Source: Bdellovibrio sp. (GTDB taxonomy: Bacteria; Bdellovibrionota; Bacteriovoracia; Bacteriovoracales; Bacteriovoracaceae). Taken from it: a stretch of DNA of 64,000 bases. The stretch is taken from positions 62,001 to 126,000 of the forward strand of contig JACPIU010000040.1 of the NCBI GenBank assembly GCA_016187935.1, given 5' to 3'. Below are positions 7,958 to 16,400 of this stretch, piece after piece (positions within the stretch are counted from its first letter, which is position 1; each line of letters opens with the position of its first letter). The position numbers were made by a program, and so were the translations under genes. A model generated the notes under the pieces. That model made no database searches, had not been told where the DNA came from, and was given only the letters and a program-made list of their open reading frames with translations.

Positions 7958-9616
7958 TTATTTTTTTCGGTATAAGCACCAGCCCCTTTCACAATCAATT
8001 GGGGCCATGCGTTCCAAAATGGCCTGTTTAATACCTGTTTCAACAGGATTATTAGCATAATACATGGTGGAAAATAAGAGATAATCGACATCATTTAGGT
8101 CTTCAGGTTTAAATTTCCAAGGGTGCCAATCGGGAGTGTTGCTGATCCCTTTTCCCGGTTTATAACATACCGGTAAATGGGGGGCATAACAGGCCCAAAA
8201 TTGTCCATTAATACCACCATTTCGAAGTGTGTAAAACATGGGAAGAAAATGGGTCAGACGAAGGATTCTGGTAAAGTACTCGCTCCTATTACCAAACATC
8301 ACAGAACCAACAATACGATTGCTGGGAATGCGCGCCACCATTTTAAGCGGTACCTCGATCTCTCGCTGGTACATATAGGTTTTATAGCAATAAAGGACTA
8401 TGGAGATAAGGGCAAAAGCTGTGACAATTAATTTCTGCCGGGAATTCTGAATCCACTTCCAGGGCCAAAACGAAATAACTAAAAATAGCGCTAAAGTTAA
8501 AAGACGAAAATTAATGAAAGTAATCTCTGAAGGGATATAAATTCCCCAGGGCACAAGAATAGCTACCGCCAAGAAGATTTTCACCGCCATTCTGTAAGCA
8601 TATTGATATTTTTCTTCCGGCCTGTCGTGACTGTTTGAAAGCTCAATGTTTTTTTTCTTGAGATTGGTTGCCACTGCTTTCACAGGCGTGCGAAGACGAT
8701 AGATGCCGTACACCAAGAGAGTATAAAGAATAAAAAGAGGGATCAAAGTGGGAAGCTGATACGGACCGATAAAGTTCCAGAACACATAATTCATAGTGAC
8801 CGGCAGGGGACTCCAAGTCACATTAAACAATGAAGTTACAAATTCAAAATCATAACTATGCACAAAGGCTTCGGCCCATTGAATACTGTGGTGTTCGGTT
8901 AGTCCTCCACTCCCCAATCCGCCATACCATCGAGAGGTAATCATAAAAAATAAAAAGTTGCCAAGTAAGAGGATAAAGGAACGCTCGCCACGATCAAACA
9001 AAGTATAGAGAGCGAGAAAGAACACGACCGCGAAAGCCGTGACAACATGAGAAAGGGAGAGAAGAATGAGGGCGAGTGCAAACACGGCCCAATTCATTCG
9101 CATGTCACCGCGCTGGGTGCGCAAACGCAAGAAAGCACCGATGGCAATGGTAAAGAAGGGCATGGACTGAACGAACGGCATAAATCCCATGCCGATAGTG
9201 GCATTCCAGAGGCAAAGTTGGATGAGTAATTTATTCCAGGGTGATGCCTTCAAATCCGGAGCGTAACTATCCATGAGGTAGGACATTCCCCAACTCAAGG
9301 TTATAAAGTAGATCAAAACGAGAACCTTAAACCCCGCTTCAATCCCAAACCAGGTTCCTAGAAATGACAGCACCCAGTGATAAGTGTGATAGGTGGTAAA
9401 ATGGGCCTTAAGCTCATAATAACGATCAAAGAGATTGCCGCTTTTGCCATAATCCCCGATGATTTTGGCATAGGTCAAATGCTGGGGCATATCCTGAAAG
9501 GGAAAAACATTCACCAAAAGAATGTAGAGAATGTTTATCGCGGCCAGAATTGCCAACAAAATATAGGGCGAACGCTTTTGCTCGGCCCATGCATCCCATT
9601 TCTGCAATATTTTCAT
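7958..9616 (-). CDS. Polytopic membrane protein, possible GT-C-type glycosyltransferase
   Basis: A 552-residue protein with about 10-12 hydrophobic helices. The first loop after TM1 holds FPFQDMPQHLTYAKII; an acidic/His motif at this place is typical of GT-C glycosyltransferases that use polyprenyl-linked sugars, but I cannot assign a named family. The C-terminal ~90 residues are soluble, with a CYAPHLPVCYKPGKG segment and several Cys that may form periplasmic disulfides. The start ATG has GAGAAG upstream. It is the first gene of an operon with sufE and hemB, which gives no obvious functional link. Function is inferred only from topology. Confidence 0.75.
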   Translation of the reverse strand: MKILQKWDAWAEQKRSPYILLAILAAINILYILLVNVFPFQDMPQHLTYAKIIGDYGKSGNLFDRYYELKAHFTTYHTYHWVLSFLGTWFGIEAGFKVLVLIYFITLSWGMSYLMDSYAPDLKASPWNKLLIQLCLWNATIGMGFMPFVQSMPFFTIAIGAFLRLRTQRGDMRMNWAVFALALILLSLSHVVTAFAVVFFLALYTLFDRGERSFILLLGNFLFFMITSRWYGGLGSGGLTEHHSIQWAEAFVHSYDFEFVTSLFNVTWSPLPVTMNYVFWNFIGPYQLPTLIPLFILYTLLVYGIYRLRTPVKAVATNLKKKNIELSNSHDRPEEKYQYAYRMAVKIFLAVAILVPWGIYIPSEITFINFRLLTLALFLVISFWPWKWIQNSRQKLIVTAFALISIVLYCYKTYMYQREIEVPLKMVARIPSNRIVGSVMFGNRSEYFTRILRLTHFLPMFYTLRNGGINGQFWACYAPHLPVCYKPGKGISNTPDWHPWKFKPEDLNDVDYLLFSTMYYANNPVETGIKQAILERMAPIDCERGWCLYRKK

Positions 9617-9702
9617 GCCATCTTCTCACTGAAATAAAATACGATGGCATTATGGTACCGCAACTGACGGTTTTTTCTAGTAAAATAATCGTTGTGCCAG
9701 AG

Positions 9703-10518
9703 CTATTTTTTGTAATCAACAGCTCCGCGCATCGCCAGATCGTTGAGGGCCAGCATCCATTTGGCGGGTAAAAAACGCGGAAAATGCACCATCAGACTGT
9801 TGAGAAATCCGGGAACAATATACCTGCGACGCTTAAACATGCCATCCATACCGATCCGGGCCACCAGCTCAGATGACATCATGCTGGCATGGGCACTCTT
9901 TTTTAGGATTTGACCTGAGTGTTCGGTAAATTCCGAATACGTTCCGCCGGGAGCGATGAGGGTGACAGAAATATTGCTTTTCCGCAGTTCGAAATTCAGT
10001 GTTTGGGTAAATTCTTTTACAAAATGTTTAGTGGCACAATAAACCGAAAAATATGGCACGCTCAAAAAAGAAGCAATGGAACCAACATTACTGATATAAG
10101 ATGTCTTTCCATGGCCCTGCATATGCCCCACAAAGTAATAGGTTAATTCCGTCAGGGCCGTGACATTGAGTTGGATGGTTTTTGAATACTGTTCCACATC
10201 GTAGTGCATAAAAGGGCCATAGACACCAACGCCTGCATTGTTAATCAGCACCTGAATCATTCGACCATTGGCAGTGGCACGCTCAAAAACTCTCTTGGTT
10301 TCTTGAGGCACGGACAAATCTGCATCAATGGCCTGGTATTCAATCTGATATTTGTCTTTCAGCTCGGCCCCCAAGATTTGCAGCCGATCCAGGCGTCGCG
10401 CCACCAAAATAAGGTTGACACCTTCACGCCCCAATTCTCGCGCCATACTTTCACCAATGCCACTGCTGGCACCGGTAATAACCGCCCACATTCCCTTCTT
10501 GACCAGTTCTGTTTGCAT
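9703..10518 (-). CDS. Short-chain dehydrogenase/reductase (SDR)
   Basis: A 271-residue classical SDR. The cofactor motif TGASSGIG (residues 16-23), VARR (which favours NADPH), NNAGVGVYG, the catalytic Ser in SNVGSIASF and Y-x3-K in YCATKHF are all present. The C-terminal end has a hydrophobic patch (FLNSLMVHFPRFLPAKWMLAL), as in SDRs acting on lipids or other hydrophobic substrates. GGAGG lies 6 bp before the ATG. It is the last gene of an arsR-oxidoreductase-SDR operon, 2 bp after the previous stop. A 3-ketosphinganine- or 3-ketoacyl-type reductase role is possible, but nothing in the sequence proves it. Confidence 0.9.
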   Translation of the reverse strand: MQTELVKKGMWAVITGASSGIGESMARELGREGVNLILVARRLDRLQILGAELKDKYQIEYQAIDADLSVPQETKRVFERATANGRMIQVLINNAGVGVYGPFMHYDVEQYSKTIQLNVTALTELTYYFVGHMQGHGKTSYISNVGSIASFLSVPYFSVYCATKHFVKEFTQTLNFELRKSNISVTLIAPGGTYSEFTEHSGQILKKSAHASMMSSELVARIGMDGMFKRRRYIVPGFLNSLMVHFPRFLPAKWMLALNDLAMRGAVDYKK

Positions 10519-10520
10519 AC

Positions 10521-11528
10521 TTACCTCCAGGCCAAAAGAATTTTTCCCTGCCCACGTTTTTCTTCAATAAATTGATGGGCCAGGGCCACATCTTTGGCGG
10601 GAAAAATCTTGCCAATAATTGGTTTTAAATTCCATTGTGTAATTTTGTCGAATTGCTCTAAATTTTTTCTAATATAGAGACTATCCTCCATAAGCTTGAG
10701 TGCGTTCAAAGCAAAAACGCCTCTGTTCTTATCAAACATTTTGATGACACTGAAACGCGGCATCTGTATGGCGGCCTTGGCGATAGTGAGGAAATGGCGT
10801 CCTCCGCCCTTAATTCCTTCAGACAGGCCAAGACAGACAATGCGTCCGGTGGGACCAAGGCGATCATAGTGCCGCATAATGCTTGAGCCGCCTTGCGAAT
10901 TCAAAATAAAATCGTATCGGGTATCTTCGGCATCTTGCCAGAATTCACCATGGGTACGGGCCCGGGCCCCAAGCGATTCAATCAAATTCTTTTTACTGTT
11001 GGAGCTGGTCAATCCGGTCACTTCTGCCCCAACCGCCTTCAACATTTTGAGGGCGAGTGTGCCTAAACCACCACTGGCGCAATCAATTAAAACTTTATCA
11101 CCACTACGCACACGTGCCATTTCAAATAGGGCGGCATAAGCGGTGATAAAGGCGACAGGAAGAGAAGCCCCTTCCTCCAGGGAAAAATTATCGGGCAGCT
11201 TTATCGCCATCCAGCTTTTCACCCGGATGTCAGAAGTATAGGCACCAAAGACCGAACCGCCGTAAACTCGATCACCGACTTTGTGCTGCTTCACATCCGA
11301 TCCAATTTGAGTGATCACGCCGCTGAACTCATAACCGGGAATAAAGGGTTTAGGAGGGGCATCCTTGTAGAACCCCAAGCGCATGACAATATCAGCGAAA
11401 TTGATACCGCTATAATGCACTTCCACACTCACTTCGTCAGAGGCCAAAGGCGTGCTCTCCTCTTTTCCTTCTTCCAAAGAAAGCACCGAAGGGGCACCGA
11501 ATTTTCTAATATATATTTGCTGAAACAC
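10521..11528 (-). CDS. Zinc-independent medium-chain dehydrogenase / quinone oxidoreductase
   Basis: A protein of about 335 residues in the MDR (quinone oxidoreductase/VAT-1-like) family. It has the N-terminal GroES-like fold (SGINFADIVMRLG, PGYEFSGVI, GDRV) and a Rossmann domain with the NADPH-binding loop CASGGLGTLALKM. The zinc-ligand cysteines of alcohol dehydrogenases are missing, as expected for quinone or enone reductases. AAGGAG lies directly before an in-frame TTG (11534) and 6 bp before GTG (11528), so GTG is taken as the start. It is the middle gene of an operon with arsR and the SDR, and may reduce reactive enones or quinones under ArsR control. Confidence 0.9.
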   Translation of the reverse strand: MFQQIYIRKFGAPSVLSLEEGKEESTPLASDEVSVEVHYSGINFADIVMRLGFYKDAPPKPFIPGYEFSGVITQIGSDVKQHKVGDRVYGGSVFGAYTSDIRVKSWMAIKLPDNFSLEEGASLPVAFITAYAALFEMARVRSGDKVLIDCASGGLGTLALKMLKAVGAEVTGLTSSNSKKNLIESLGARARTHGEFWQDAEDTRYDFILNSQGGSSIMRHYDRLGPTGRIVCLGLSEGIKGGGRHFLTIAKAAIQMPRFSVIKMFDKNRGVFALNALKLMEDSLYIRKNLEQFDKITQWNLKPIIGKIFPAKDVALAHQFIEEKRGQGKILLAWR

Positions 11529-11542
11529 GCTCAACTCCTTAA

Positions 11543-11902
11543 TCAGTTTTTACGCTTTTTGGTAGGACGCTCGGATTGGGATAAAAAAATTAATTTGGCC
11601 TGTTCCAGAGTTTCCAGATTGGGCCGGCAAATTAAAAATTTACCGCGCTTTTCAGTTTCAATCAGATTGGCATTCACCAATTCCTTCAAATGATGACTCA
11701 AAGTGGATGGGCCAATGCCTAAATTTCCCATGATCTTATTTAAAAAACATTCTTTGCTCATGCATCCCTCTGACTTTTCTTCATCACCACTATCGCCCAG
11801 ATTGAACTCATGGGCCTCTTTGATCTTGAGAAAGAGGTCGAGACGATGGGGGTTGGCGAGGGCCTTAAATACTTTAACAGATTGTATCATGTTTAGTTTC
11901 AT
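11543..11902 (-). CDS. ArsR-family winged-helix repressor
   Basis: A 119-residue regulator. The ArsR/SmtB core is clear: FKALANPHRLDLFLKI, then the recognition region GIGPSTLSHHLKELVNANLIETEKRGKFLICR. Several cysteines (CMSKECF near residues 48-54, Cys89) could sense metals or oxidants, but the classical ELCVCDL metal motif is absent. The gene has no ribosome-binding site; its -10 lies six bases before the ATG, so the transcript is probably leaderless. It heads the operon with the two oxidoreductases and is divergent from the thiolase gene, and its operator overlaps its own promoter. Confidence 0.9.
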   Translation of the reverse strand: MKLNMIQSVKVFKALANPHRLDLFLKIKEAHEFNLGDSGDEEKSEGCMSKECFLNKIMGNLGIGPSTLSHHLKELVNANLIETEKRGKFLICRPNLETLEQAKLIFLSQSERPTKKRKN

Positions 11903-11904
11903 AG

Positions 11905-11937
11905 TTCGACAATATTCGAATTATCGAATGGTGTCAA
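11905..11937 (-). promoter_or_regulatory. arsR promoter with overlapping inverted-repeat operator
   Basis: On the minus strand TTGACA (11932-11937), a 17-bp spacer and TATTGT (11909-11914) form a near-consensus promoter. Overlapping inverted repeats TTCGA-N6-TCGAA and TTCGA-N4-TCGAA fill 11905-11928, covering the spacer and -10. This is a good autoregulatory ArsR operator and may also affect the divergent thiolase. Confidence 0.75.
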
Positions 11938-12013
11938 GGGCCTTGCGCCTTTACGAAAACGATAAATTGAAGGAACATACTGAACAAATTCATTTTTTGG
12001 GGGGACTTAAGAT

Positions 12014-13282
12014 ATGAACAAGATAGCAATAATTGGTGGTACTCGGATTCCTTTCGCGCGATCAGTTTCGGCCTACAAAGAGGTGGGAAATTTCGAACTC
12101 CTGACCGCGACACTAAAATCCTTAAAGGAAAAATATAAACTTGATTCCTATTCTATCGGCGAAGTTTGCGCCGGGGCGGTATTAAAACGGAGCAAAGATT
12201 TTTCTCTCGCGCGCGAAGCTTTGCTGGAGGCCGGACTCTCACCCCAAACACCGGGAATTGATATTCAAAAGGCCTGCGGGACTTCTCTCGAAGCCGCCTT
12301 CATCATCGGGGCCAAGATTGCCACCGGGCAAATCGAGTGTGGGATTGCCGCCGGCACGGATACCAGTTCTGACGTTCCCATCGAACTGTCGGTAGGACTC
12401 TCTCGCAAACTAGTGATGGCCTCAAAAGAAAGGGATTTCCTGGGCAAGGCGCGCACCTTGGCGCAACTCTCGCCCAAAGATATTTTGCCCAAAATTCCTG
12501 CGGTCAAAGAACCTCGCACCGGCCTTACGATGGGAGAGCATTGTGAACTGATGGCACAAGAGTGGAAAATCAGCAGAAAAGATCAGGATGAATTGGCCTA
12601 TCAAAGTCATCGCCGGGCGGCCGCTGCTTACGAATCAGGTTTTTTTCGTGACCTTGTCGTCCCTTTCTTAGGTCTGGAAAAAGATAATAATTTGCGACCC
12701 GATACAACGGTTGCGGCCTTGGCCAAGCTGCGCCCTTGTTTTGACAAAAGTGACAAAGGAACACTGACCGCAGGAAACAGCACTCCCCTCACCGATGGTG
12801 CTTCCGCGATCTTTATGTGCTCGGAAGATTTCGCGCACAAACACGGTCTGGAAATTGAATGCTTCCTGACCTATTGTGAATCGAAGGCGGTAGATTACCG
12901 CAAAGATGAAGGCCTGCTGATGGCACCGGCCTATACCGTTCCCGCCATGCTGGAACGGGCAAAACTGAAACTGCAGGATTTTGATTTCTACGAAATTCAC
13001 GAGGCCTTCGCCGCTCAAGTGCTTTGCACTCTCAAGGCCTGGCAAGATCCCAAATTTTGTAAGGAAAAACTCAAGTTACCGAATGTCTTGGGCGAAATCG
13101 ATCGCGATAAGCTCAATGTCAAAGGCGGTTCCATCGCCCTGGGACACCCCTTTGGCGCCACAGGCACTCGCCTGATTGCCACCGCAAGCAAGCTGTTGCG
13201 AGAAAAAGGGCAAGGACGCGCGCTCTTAAGCATTTGCACCGCAGGCGGCATGGGGGTGACGGCAATTCTAGAACGTTCTTAA
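12014..13282 (+). CDS. Acetyl-CoA C-acyltransferase (thiolase), FadI-like
   Basis: A 422-residue thiolase. The nucleophilic Cys is in IQKACGTSLEAA (about residue 89-93), the His in GHPFGATGTR and the second Cys in CTAGGMGV. The length and the long loop domain resemble FadI/trifunctional-type thiolases of beta-oxidation more than short PhaA-type acetoacetyl-CoA thiolases. It acts in the cytoplasm, either splitting 3-ketoacyl-CoA or condensing acetyl-CoA. A G-rich ribosome-binding site lies upstream. No FadJ partner is present. It is divergent from the arsR operon and convergent with lipB, overlapping by 4 bp. Confidence 0.92.
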   Translation: MNKIAIIGGTRIPFARSVSAYKEVGNFELLTATLKSLKEKYKLDSYSIGEVCAGAVLKRSKDFSLAREALLEAGLSPQTPGIDIQKACGTSLEAAFIIGAKIATGQIECGIAAGTDTSSDVPIELSVGLSRKLVMASKERDFLGKARTLAQLSPKDILPKIPAVKEPRTGLTMGEHCELMAQEWKISRKDQDELAYQSHRRAAAAYESGFFRDLVVPFLGLEKDNNLRPDTTVAALAKLRPCFDKSDKGTLTAGNSTPLTDGASAIFMCSEDFAHKHGLEIECFLTYCESKAVDYRKDEGLLMAPAYTVPAMLERAKLKLQDFDFYEIHEAFAAQVLCTLKAWQDPKFCKEKLKLPNVLGEIDRDKLNVKGGSIALGHPFGATGTRLIATASKLLREKGQGRALLSICTAGGMGVTAILERS

Positions 13283-14019
13283 GATCGCTCATCACACTGC
13301 AAGAGCAATTTCGCTTTAAAGGTGTGATGAAAGCGGGCAAACAGATTGGAATGGCCCGGCACTAATTTTTCCAGTTGGGTAAAAGTGGCGCCGGGCAATC
13401 CGCAAGGATTGATCATCTGCAAGGCCCGAGTCATGGACTCGTCTTCATAAATATTCAGCGCCATCCCGTGATAAGTAATAAGTCTGGAGATCGCCAGACC
13501 GACAGAAGCTAATTTTTTATTGTTATGCCAAAGCCCCAAAAGTTCATGGTCATAATTCAAGTTTAGCTGTGAATCCATTTCATGGATGGCCGATGAAGCT
13601 GCTTTTAACAATGCTTCGATCAGCCCAAAAACGGTAAAACCGGGTCTGGCCAAATTGATAATGGGATAGCAAACCCATTGTCCGGGGTAATGAAAAGTAA
13701 TCCCACCTCCGCGAGAAATATTATGCAAAGGATAGGGCAAACGCTCTCTCAAGGCCGGATCAAAATCAATCAAGGGGGCGGACGTCTCTTTGGCCTTTAA
13801 TTTCTGCAAACCCTTACCCAAGGTAAAGCAATGAGGATGACAGCAAAAAATAAAAATTGAAATATATTTATGCTGGCGCAGCTGTTCCACGCAGAATTGT
13901 TGAAACGAAAGCGCTTTGGCATAGTCCCAATTCCATTTCTCCACTAACCAGATTCTCTCACTATGAAAAATGATATTTTCAGGCGCCAGATCAAAAGTCT
14001 GCCATGCACAGGAACTCAA
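13279..14019 (-). CDS. lipB: Octanoyltransferase (lipoate-protein ligase B)
   Basis: A protein of about 246 residues. It moves octanoyl from acyl-carrier protein to lipoyl domains. The LipB signature is present: HNISRGGGITFHYPGQ, the catalytic Lys in NNKKLASVGLAI and the Cys in NPCGLPGATF. The longest frame would begin at 14133, inside lipA, but a TTG at 14019 has GGAGAG at good spacing and begins just after the lipA stop (14045). I therefore take TTG as the start, which also gives normal family length. It lies downstream of lipA in the same operon and is convergent with the thiolase. Confidence 0.93.
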   Translation of the reverse strand: MSSCAWQTFDLAPENIIFHSERIWLVEKWNWDYAKALSFQQFCVEQLRQHKYISIFIFCCHPHCFTLGKGLQKLKAKETSAPLIDFDPALRERLPYPLHNISRGGGITFHYPGQWVCYPIINLARPGFTVFGLIEALLKAASSAIHEMDSQLNLNYDHELLGLWHNNKKLASVGLAISRLITYHGMALNIYEDESMTRALQMINPCGLPGATFTQLEKLVPGHSNLFARFHHTFKAKLLLQCDERS

Positions 14020-14044
14020 AAAATTTCTCTCTCCTTGGATGACA

Positions 14045-14956
14045 TCAAACACTGAGAGTACTCCTTGCTTCGATAAATTTAAGATACTCGGCCGCTTTGT
14101 ATGAACTTCGCACCAGAGGTCCCGAAGCAACAAAGCTAAACCCCAAAGAGTAGGCCTTTTCTTTCATCTCCTCAAATTCCTGAGGGGTATAATATTTGAC
14201 CACTGGCAAATGGCGCATGCTAGGACGCAAATATTGTCCGAGAGTGACAATATCGACGTTCACCCGCCGCAGATCTTTAAGAGTGGCGAAAATTTCTTCT
14301 TGCCCTTCCCCTAGCCCTACCATGAGAGAACTCTTAGTGGCGATCTGGGGATAATGCGTTTTATAAAAGGCCAGACAATCCAAGGTTTTTTTATACCCCG
14401 CCCGACGATCACGAACCTCATGGGTCAAATGCTCCACCGTTTCTATATTTTGTCCGATCACAAAAGGCCGACTTTGCGCCAATCTGTGCATATGCGCAGG
14501 TTCAGCACTAAAATCGGGAATTAAAACTTCAATCTTCGTGGTTGTATGGGTCGCACGAATTTTCTCTATCACGGCGGCAAAATGTCCACTGCCCTGGTCA
14601 GGAAGATCATCCCGGTCAACACTGGTAATCACCACGTAAGCAAGATTCATGATGCCCACCATTTCGACAGCATTTTCTATCTCCTGCCGGTCGATCAGAC
14701 CTTTGGGATTGCCGCTTTTCACATGGCAAAATTTGCAAGCGCGAGTACAGGTGTCCCCGAGAATCATAATTGTCGCGGTCTTCGCTGCCCAACACTCATG
14801 GATATTGGGGCAAGAAGCTTCCGTGCATACCGTGAAAAGCTTTTTCTCTTTGATGTTTTGCTTTATTTGCCTAAACTCATCAGTATGCTGCATCCTGATT
14901 TTGAGCCAATCAGGTTTTTTAATGGGAGACAGGGAGGGATTGATCTCTTTTTGCAT
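14045..14956 (-). CDS. lipA: Lipoyl synthase
   Basis: A 303-residue radical-SAM enzyme that inserts two sulfurs into octanoyl groups on lipoyl domains. The auxiliary cluster motif CTEASCPNIHEC and the radical-SAM motif CTRACKFC are both intact, and the C-terminal RSSYKA segment holds the conserved Arg-Ser-Ser. It forms an operon with lipB, completing the endogenous lipoylation pathway. No ribosome-binding site precedes the ATG. An extended -10 ends six bases upstream, so a leaderless transcript is likely. Confidence 0.97.
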   Translation of the reverse strand: MQKEINPSLSPIKKPDWLKIRMQHTDEFRQIKQNIKEKKLFTVCTEASCPNIHECWAAKTATIMILGDTCTRACKFCHVKSGNPKGLIDRQEIENAVEMVGIMNLAYVVITSVDRDDLPDQGSGHFAAVIEKIRATHTTTKIEVLIPDFSAEPAHMHRLAQSRPFVIGQNIETVEHLTHEVRDRRAGYKKTLDCLAFYKTHYPQIATKSSLMVGLGEGQEEIFATLKDLRRVNVDIVTLGQYLRPSMRHLPVVKYYTPQEFEEMKEKAYSLGFSFVASGPLVRSSYKAAEYLKFIEARSTLSV

Positions 14957-14962
14957 AGACGC

Positions 14963-14971
14963 AGAATAGCA
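14963..14971 (-). promoter_or_regulatory. lipA extended -10 promoter, six bases before the ATG
   Basis: On the minus strand this reads TGCTATTCT, an extended -10. The transcription start would fall at or next to the A of the lipA ATG (14956), leaving no room for a Shine-Dalgarno sequence. Confidence 0.6.
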
Positions 14972-15021
14972 ATATCAAAACTTTTTGTTAATACTTGTAG
15001 CGAAAGTCAAATGACATAGAT

Positions 15022-15046
15022 AAAAAAAGGCCACCCGAAGGTGGCC
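15022..15046 (-). terminator. Rho-independent terminator of the triheme cytochrome gene
   Basis: On the minus strand GGCCACC (15040-15046) pairs with GGTGGCC (15029-15035) around a 4-base TTCG loop, followed by a run of seven T. It lies 30 bp after the cytochrome stop and upstream of lipA. This is a textbook terminator. Confidence 0.92.
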
Positions 15047-15077
15047 TAATTCACTTTTGCGAAATTTTTTTCCTAAA

Positions 15078-15356
15078 TTACTTAACGTGGCATCCTTTAC
15101 ATTGAGTAGGGCCTACGGTTCGCTCGGTATGGCACGCCTTACAGGTTGTATGGGCCAGTTCTTTTACTAATACTGCGTCATCATATTTCTGCTCAAAAGG
15201 TGGGTGGCAAGCAGCGCAGTTTTGAGATTCGCGGGTCTGGTGAGCGGTGTGGTTAAAAGTCACAGTTCCCATCTTGTTTGTGAATCTAAAAACTTGGTCA
15301 TCGGCCATGGCATAAGTAGCGGTTAAAAGCATGGCAATCATTAAAAAGAGTTTCAT
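15078..15356 (-). CDS. Small triheme c-type cytochrome
   Basis: A 92-residue protein with a signal peptide (MKLFLMIAMLLTATYAMA) and three CxxCH haem-binding motifs (CAACH, CKACH, CKGCH). Extra histidines (FNHTAHQ, ELAHTT) could be distal ligands, as in cytochrome c3/c7-type domains. It is a periplasmic electron carrier whose partner is not visible here; the larger multiheme cytochrome at 37873 is a candidate. GGGAGG lies 5 bp before the ATG at 15356, which rules out the ATG 12 bp upstream. It is a single-gene unit with its own terminator. Confidence 0.92.
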   Translation of the reverse strand: MKLFLMIAMLLTATYAMADDQVFRFTNKMGTVTFNHTAHQTRESQNCAACHPPFEQKYDDAVLVKELAHTTCKACHTERTVGPTQCKGCHVK

Positions 15357-15804
15357 AGGGCCTCCCATAAATTGTTATCAATCATCAATTCAAATCTTAC
15401 AGATCAAATTGCATATAGCTGTTCTTTCCCTACTTTGACAATGTCATATCTCGGTCTTGAAAATTTTTTCATCACTAGAAAAATAGTATGATATTTCACA
15501 GAAAAATTCCTAAATAAAGTCACCGGGCACGAAAATGCTACCTCCGATTTCAAATAAAAATCGGAAGCAGGCCAGTCCAAAGAAAATATAAACAAGGCCC
15601 AATCCTTGTTTATTCATTAGGATTGGTCATAAAAAACCGCACGACGAGTTGTTGGTAAAATCTACGATGAAAAAAAAGCTGAAAGTTTTTTCCTTATGAT
15701 GGGACCTCGGTAATCATGCTCAATTTTGGCAAAATCTTTATGACCAATAATTTAGGAATTTATATGACGATAAAATTGTACGCTACACACAGTCATCAAA
15801 TTCC
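15357..15804. other. 448-bp intergenic stretch with two hairpins, no confident gene
   Basis: No reading frame here has convincing protein character; a 63-codon frame at 15404-15595 is probably chance. Two inverted repeats stand out: CCGATTT...AAATCGG around 15544-15566, and CCAATCCT...AGGATTGG (15599-15606 with 15619-15626, 12-nt loop). They may be terminators or structured RNA, but neither has a clear T-tract. Nothing else is seen. Confidence 0.4.
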
Positions 15805-16254
15805 CTAGGCACCATACTTATATTCTATCTCTATTGGAGCATTTATTGCACTGGAATCCTGAATATCCGCAAAGAAGGTTTTCGATAGTTCCTTTTGCTC
15901 AAGCACCTGAATGTGTATCAGAACCAAATATTTCAATTGTTTCTCCTGGGCAGCCTCCAGTCCCGTTTTATCTTTAGCGTTGTCTTCCCAGAGTTTTATA
16001 TTAGTGTGAGGGACACCAAGCTCTTGCCCCAGCTCTCTCAGGGACAGCTTCAAAAGTTTTCGCAAAAACTTGAGTTTGGCCCCGTTTAAAGGAACTTGGC
16101 CTTTTATAAGTGCCTTTGCAACGGCCTGCTCAAGTTCTTTCATATTGATGTCTGGGTATTCCTCGCCATCCTCTGTTTCCTTGACGGCCACGTCGTGCAG
16201 AAGCACGGGAAAACCTAGGCCAGCAAAAGTGTATTTTTTTAGCATCTTTCCCAT
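15805..16254 (-). CDS. Helix-turn-helix antitoxin-like protein (YgiT/MqsA-like, no zinc finger)
   Basis: A 149-residue protein. The N-terminal part (KYTFAGLGFPVLLHDV) and the middle (LEQAVAKALIKG) match the pattern of antitoxins paired with DUF4258/MqsR-like toxins. The helix-turn-helix is FLRKLLKLSLRELGQELGVPHTNIKLWE (about residues 63-91). The usual CxxC zinc motif is absent. It starts 4 bp after the stop of a broken toxin-like frame at 16256-16393, so the pair forms a decayed toxin-antitoxin module in which only the antitoxin is intact. A pair of palindromes upstream of the toxin remnant is a likely autoregulatory operator. Confidence 0.75.
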   Translation of the reverse strand: MGKMLKKYTFAGLGFPVLLHDVAVKETEDGEEYPDINMKELEQAVAKALIKGQVPLNGAKLKFLRKLLKLSLRELGQELGVPHTNIKLWEDNAKDKTGLEAAQEKQLKYLVLIHIQVLEQKELSKTFFADIQDSSAINAPIEIEYKYGA

Positions 16255-16255
16255 T

Positions 16256-16393
16256 TCATTCCTTCTTGTTTAAATCAATCACTGTTACCACAACTGTTTT
16301 TGGGGTCTCTAGGACCACAACTATCCTTAAGTCCTTATCACCTTCATCGTTCAGACCCTAATGGCGTACCGCTTCTTCCTTCTTCGCTTCCAT
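16256..16393 (-). pseudogene. Toxin remnant (DUF4258-like) with an in-frame stop
   Basis: A frame of 45 sense codons broken by TAG at codon 12. Read through, it gives MEAKKEEAVRH-stop-GLNDEGDKDLRIVVVLE and ends in VVVTVIDLNKKE. The tandem hydrophobic strands near the C-terminus resemble the end of DUF4258/MqsR-type RNase toxins. A TGG-to-TAG change would explain the break. It is also much shorter than an intact toxin (usually 80-100 residues), so an internal deletion is likely too. Its stop overlaps the start region of the antitoxin gene. The family assignment is tentative. Confidence 0.5.
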
Positions 16394-16400
16394 ACAATAC

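Noticed and set aside
9703-11528. SDR and oxidoreductase as part of sphingolipid synthesis (ceramide reductase)
   Set aside because: Tempting because such a step is missing from the locus at 52-56 kb, but the genes are 40 kb away under ArsR control and no specific motif supports it.
15404-15595. 63-codon minus-strand frame
   Set aside because: No ribosome-binding site, odd composition, and it contains one of the inverted repeats. Probably chance.
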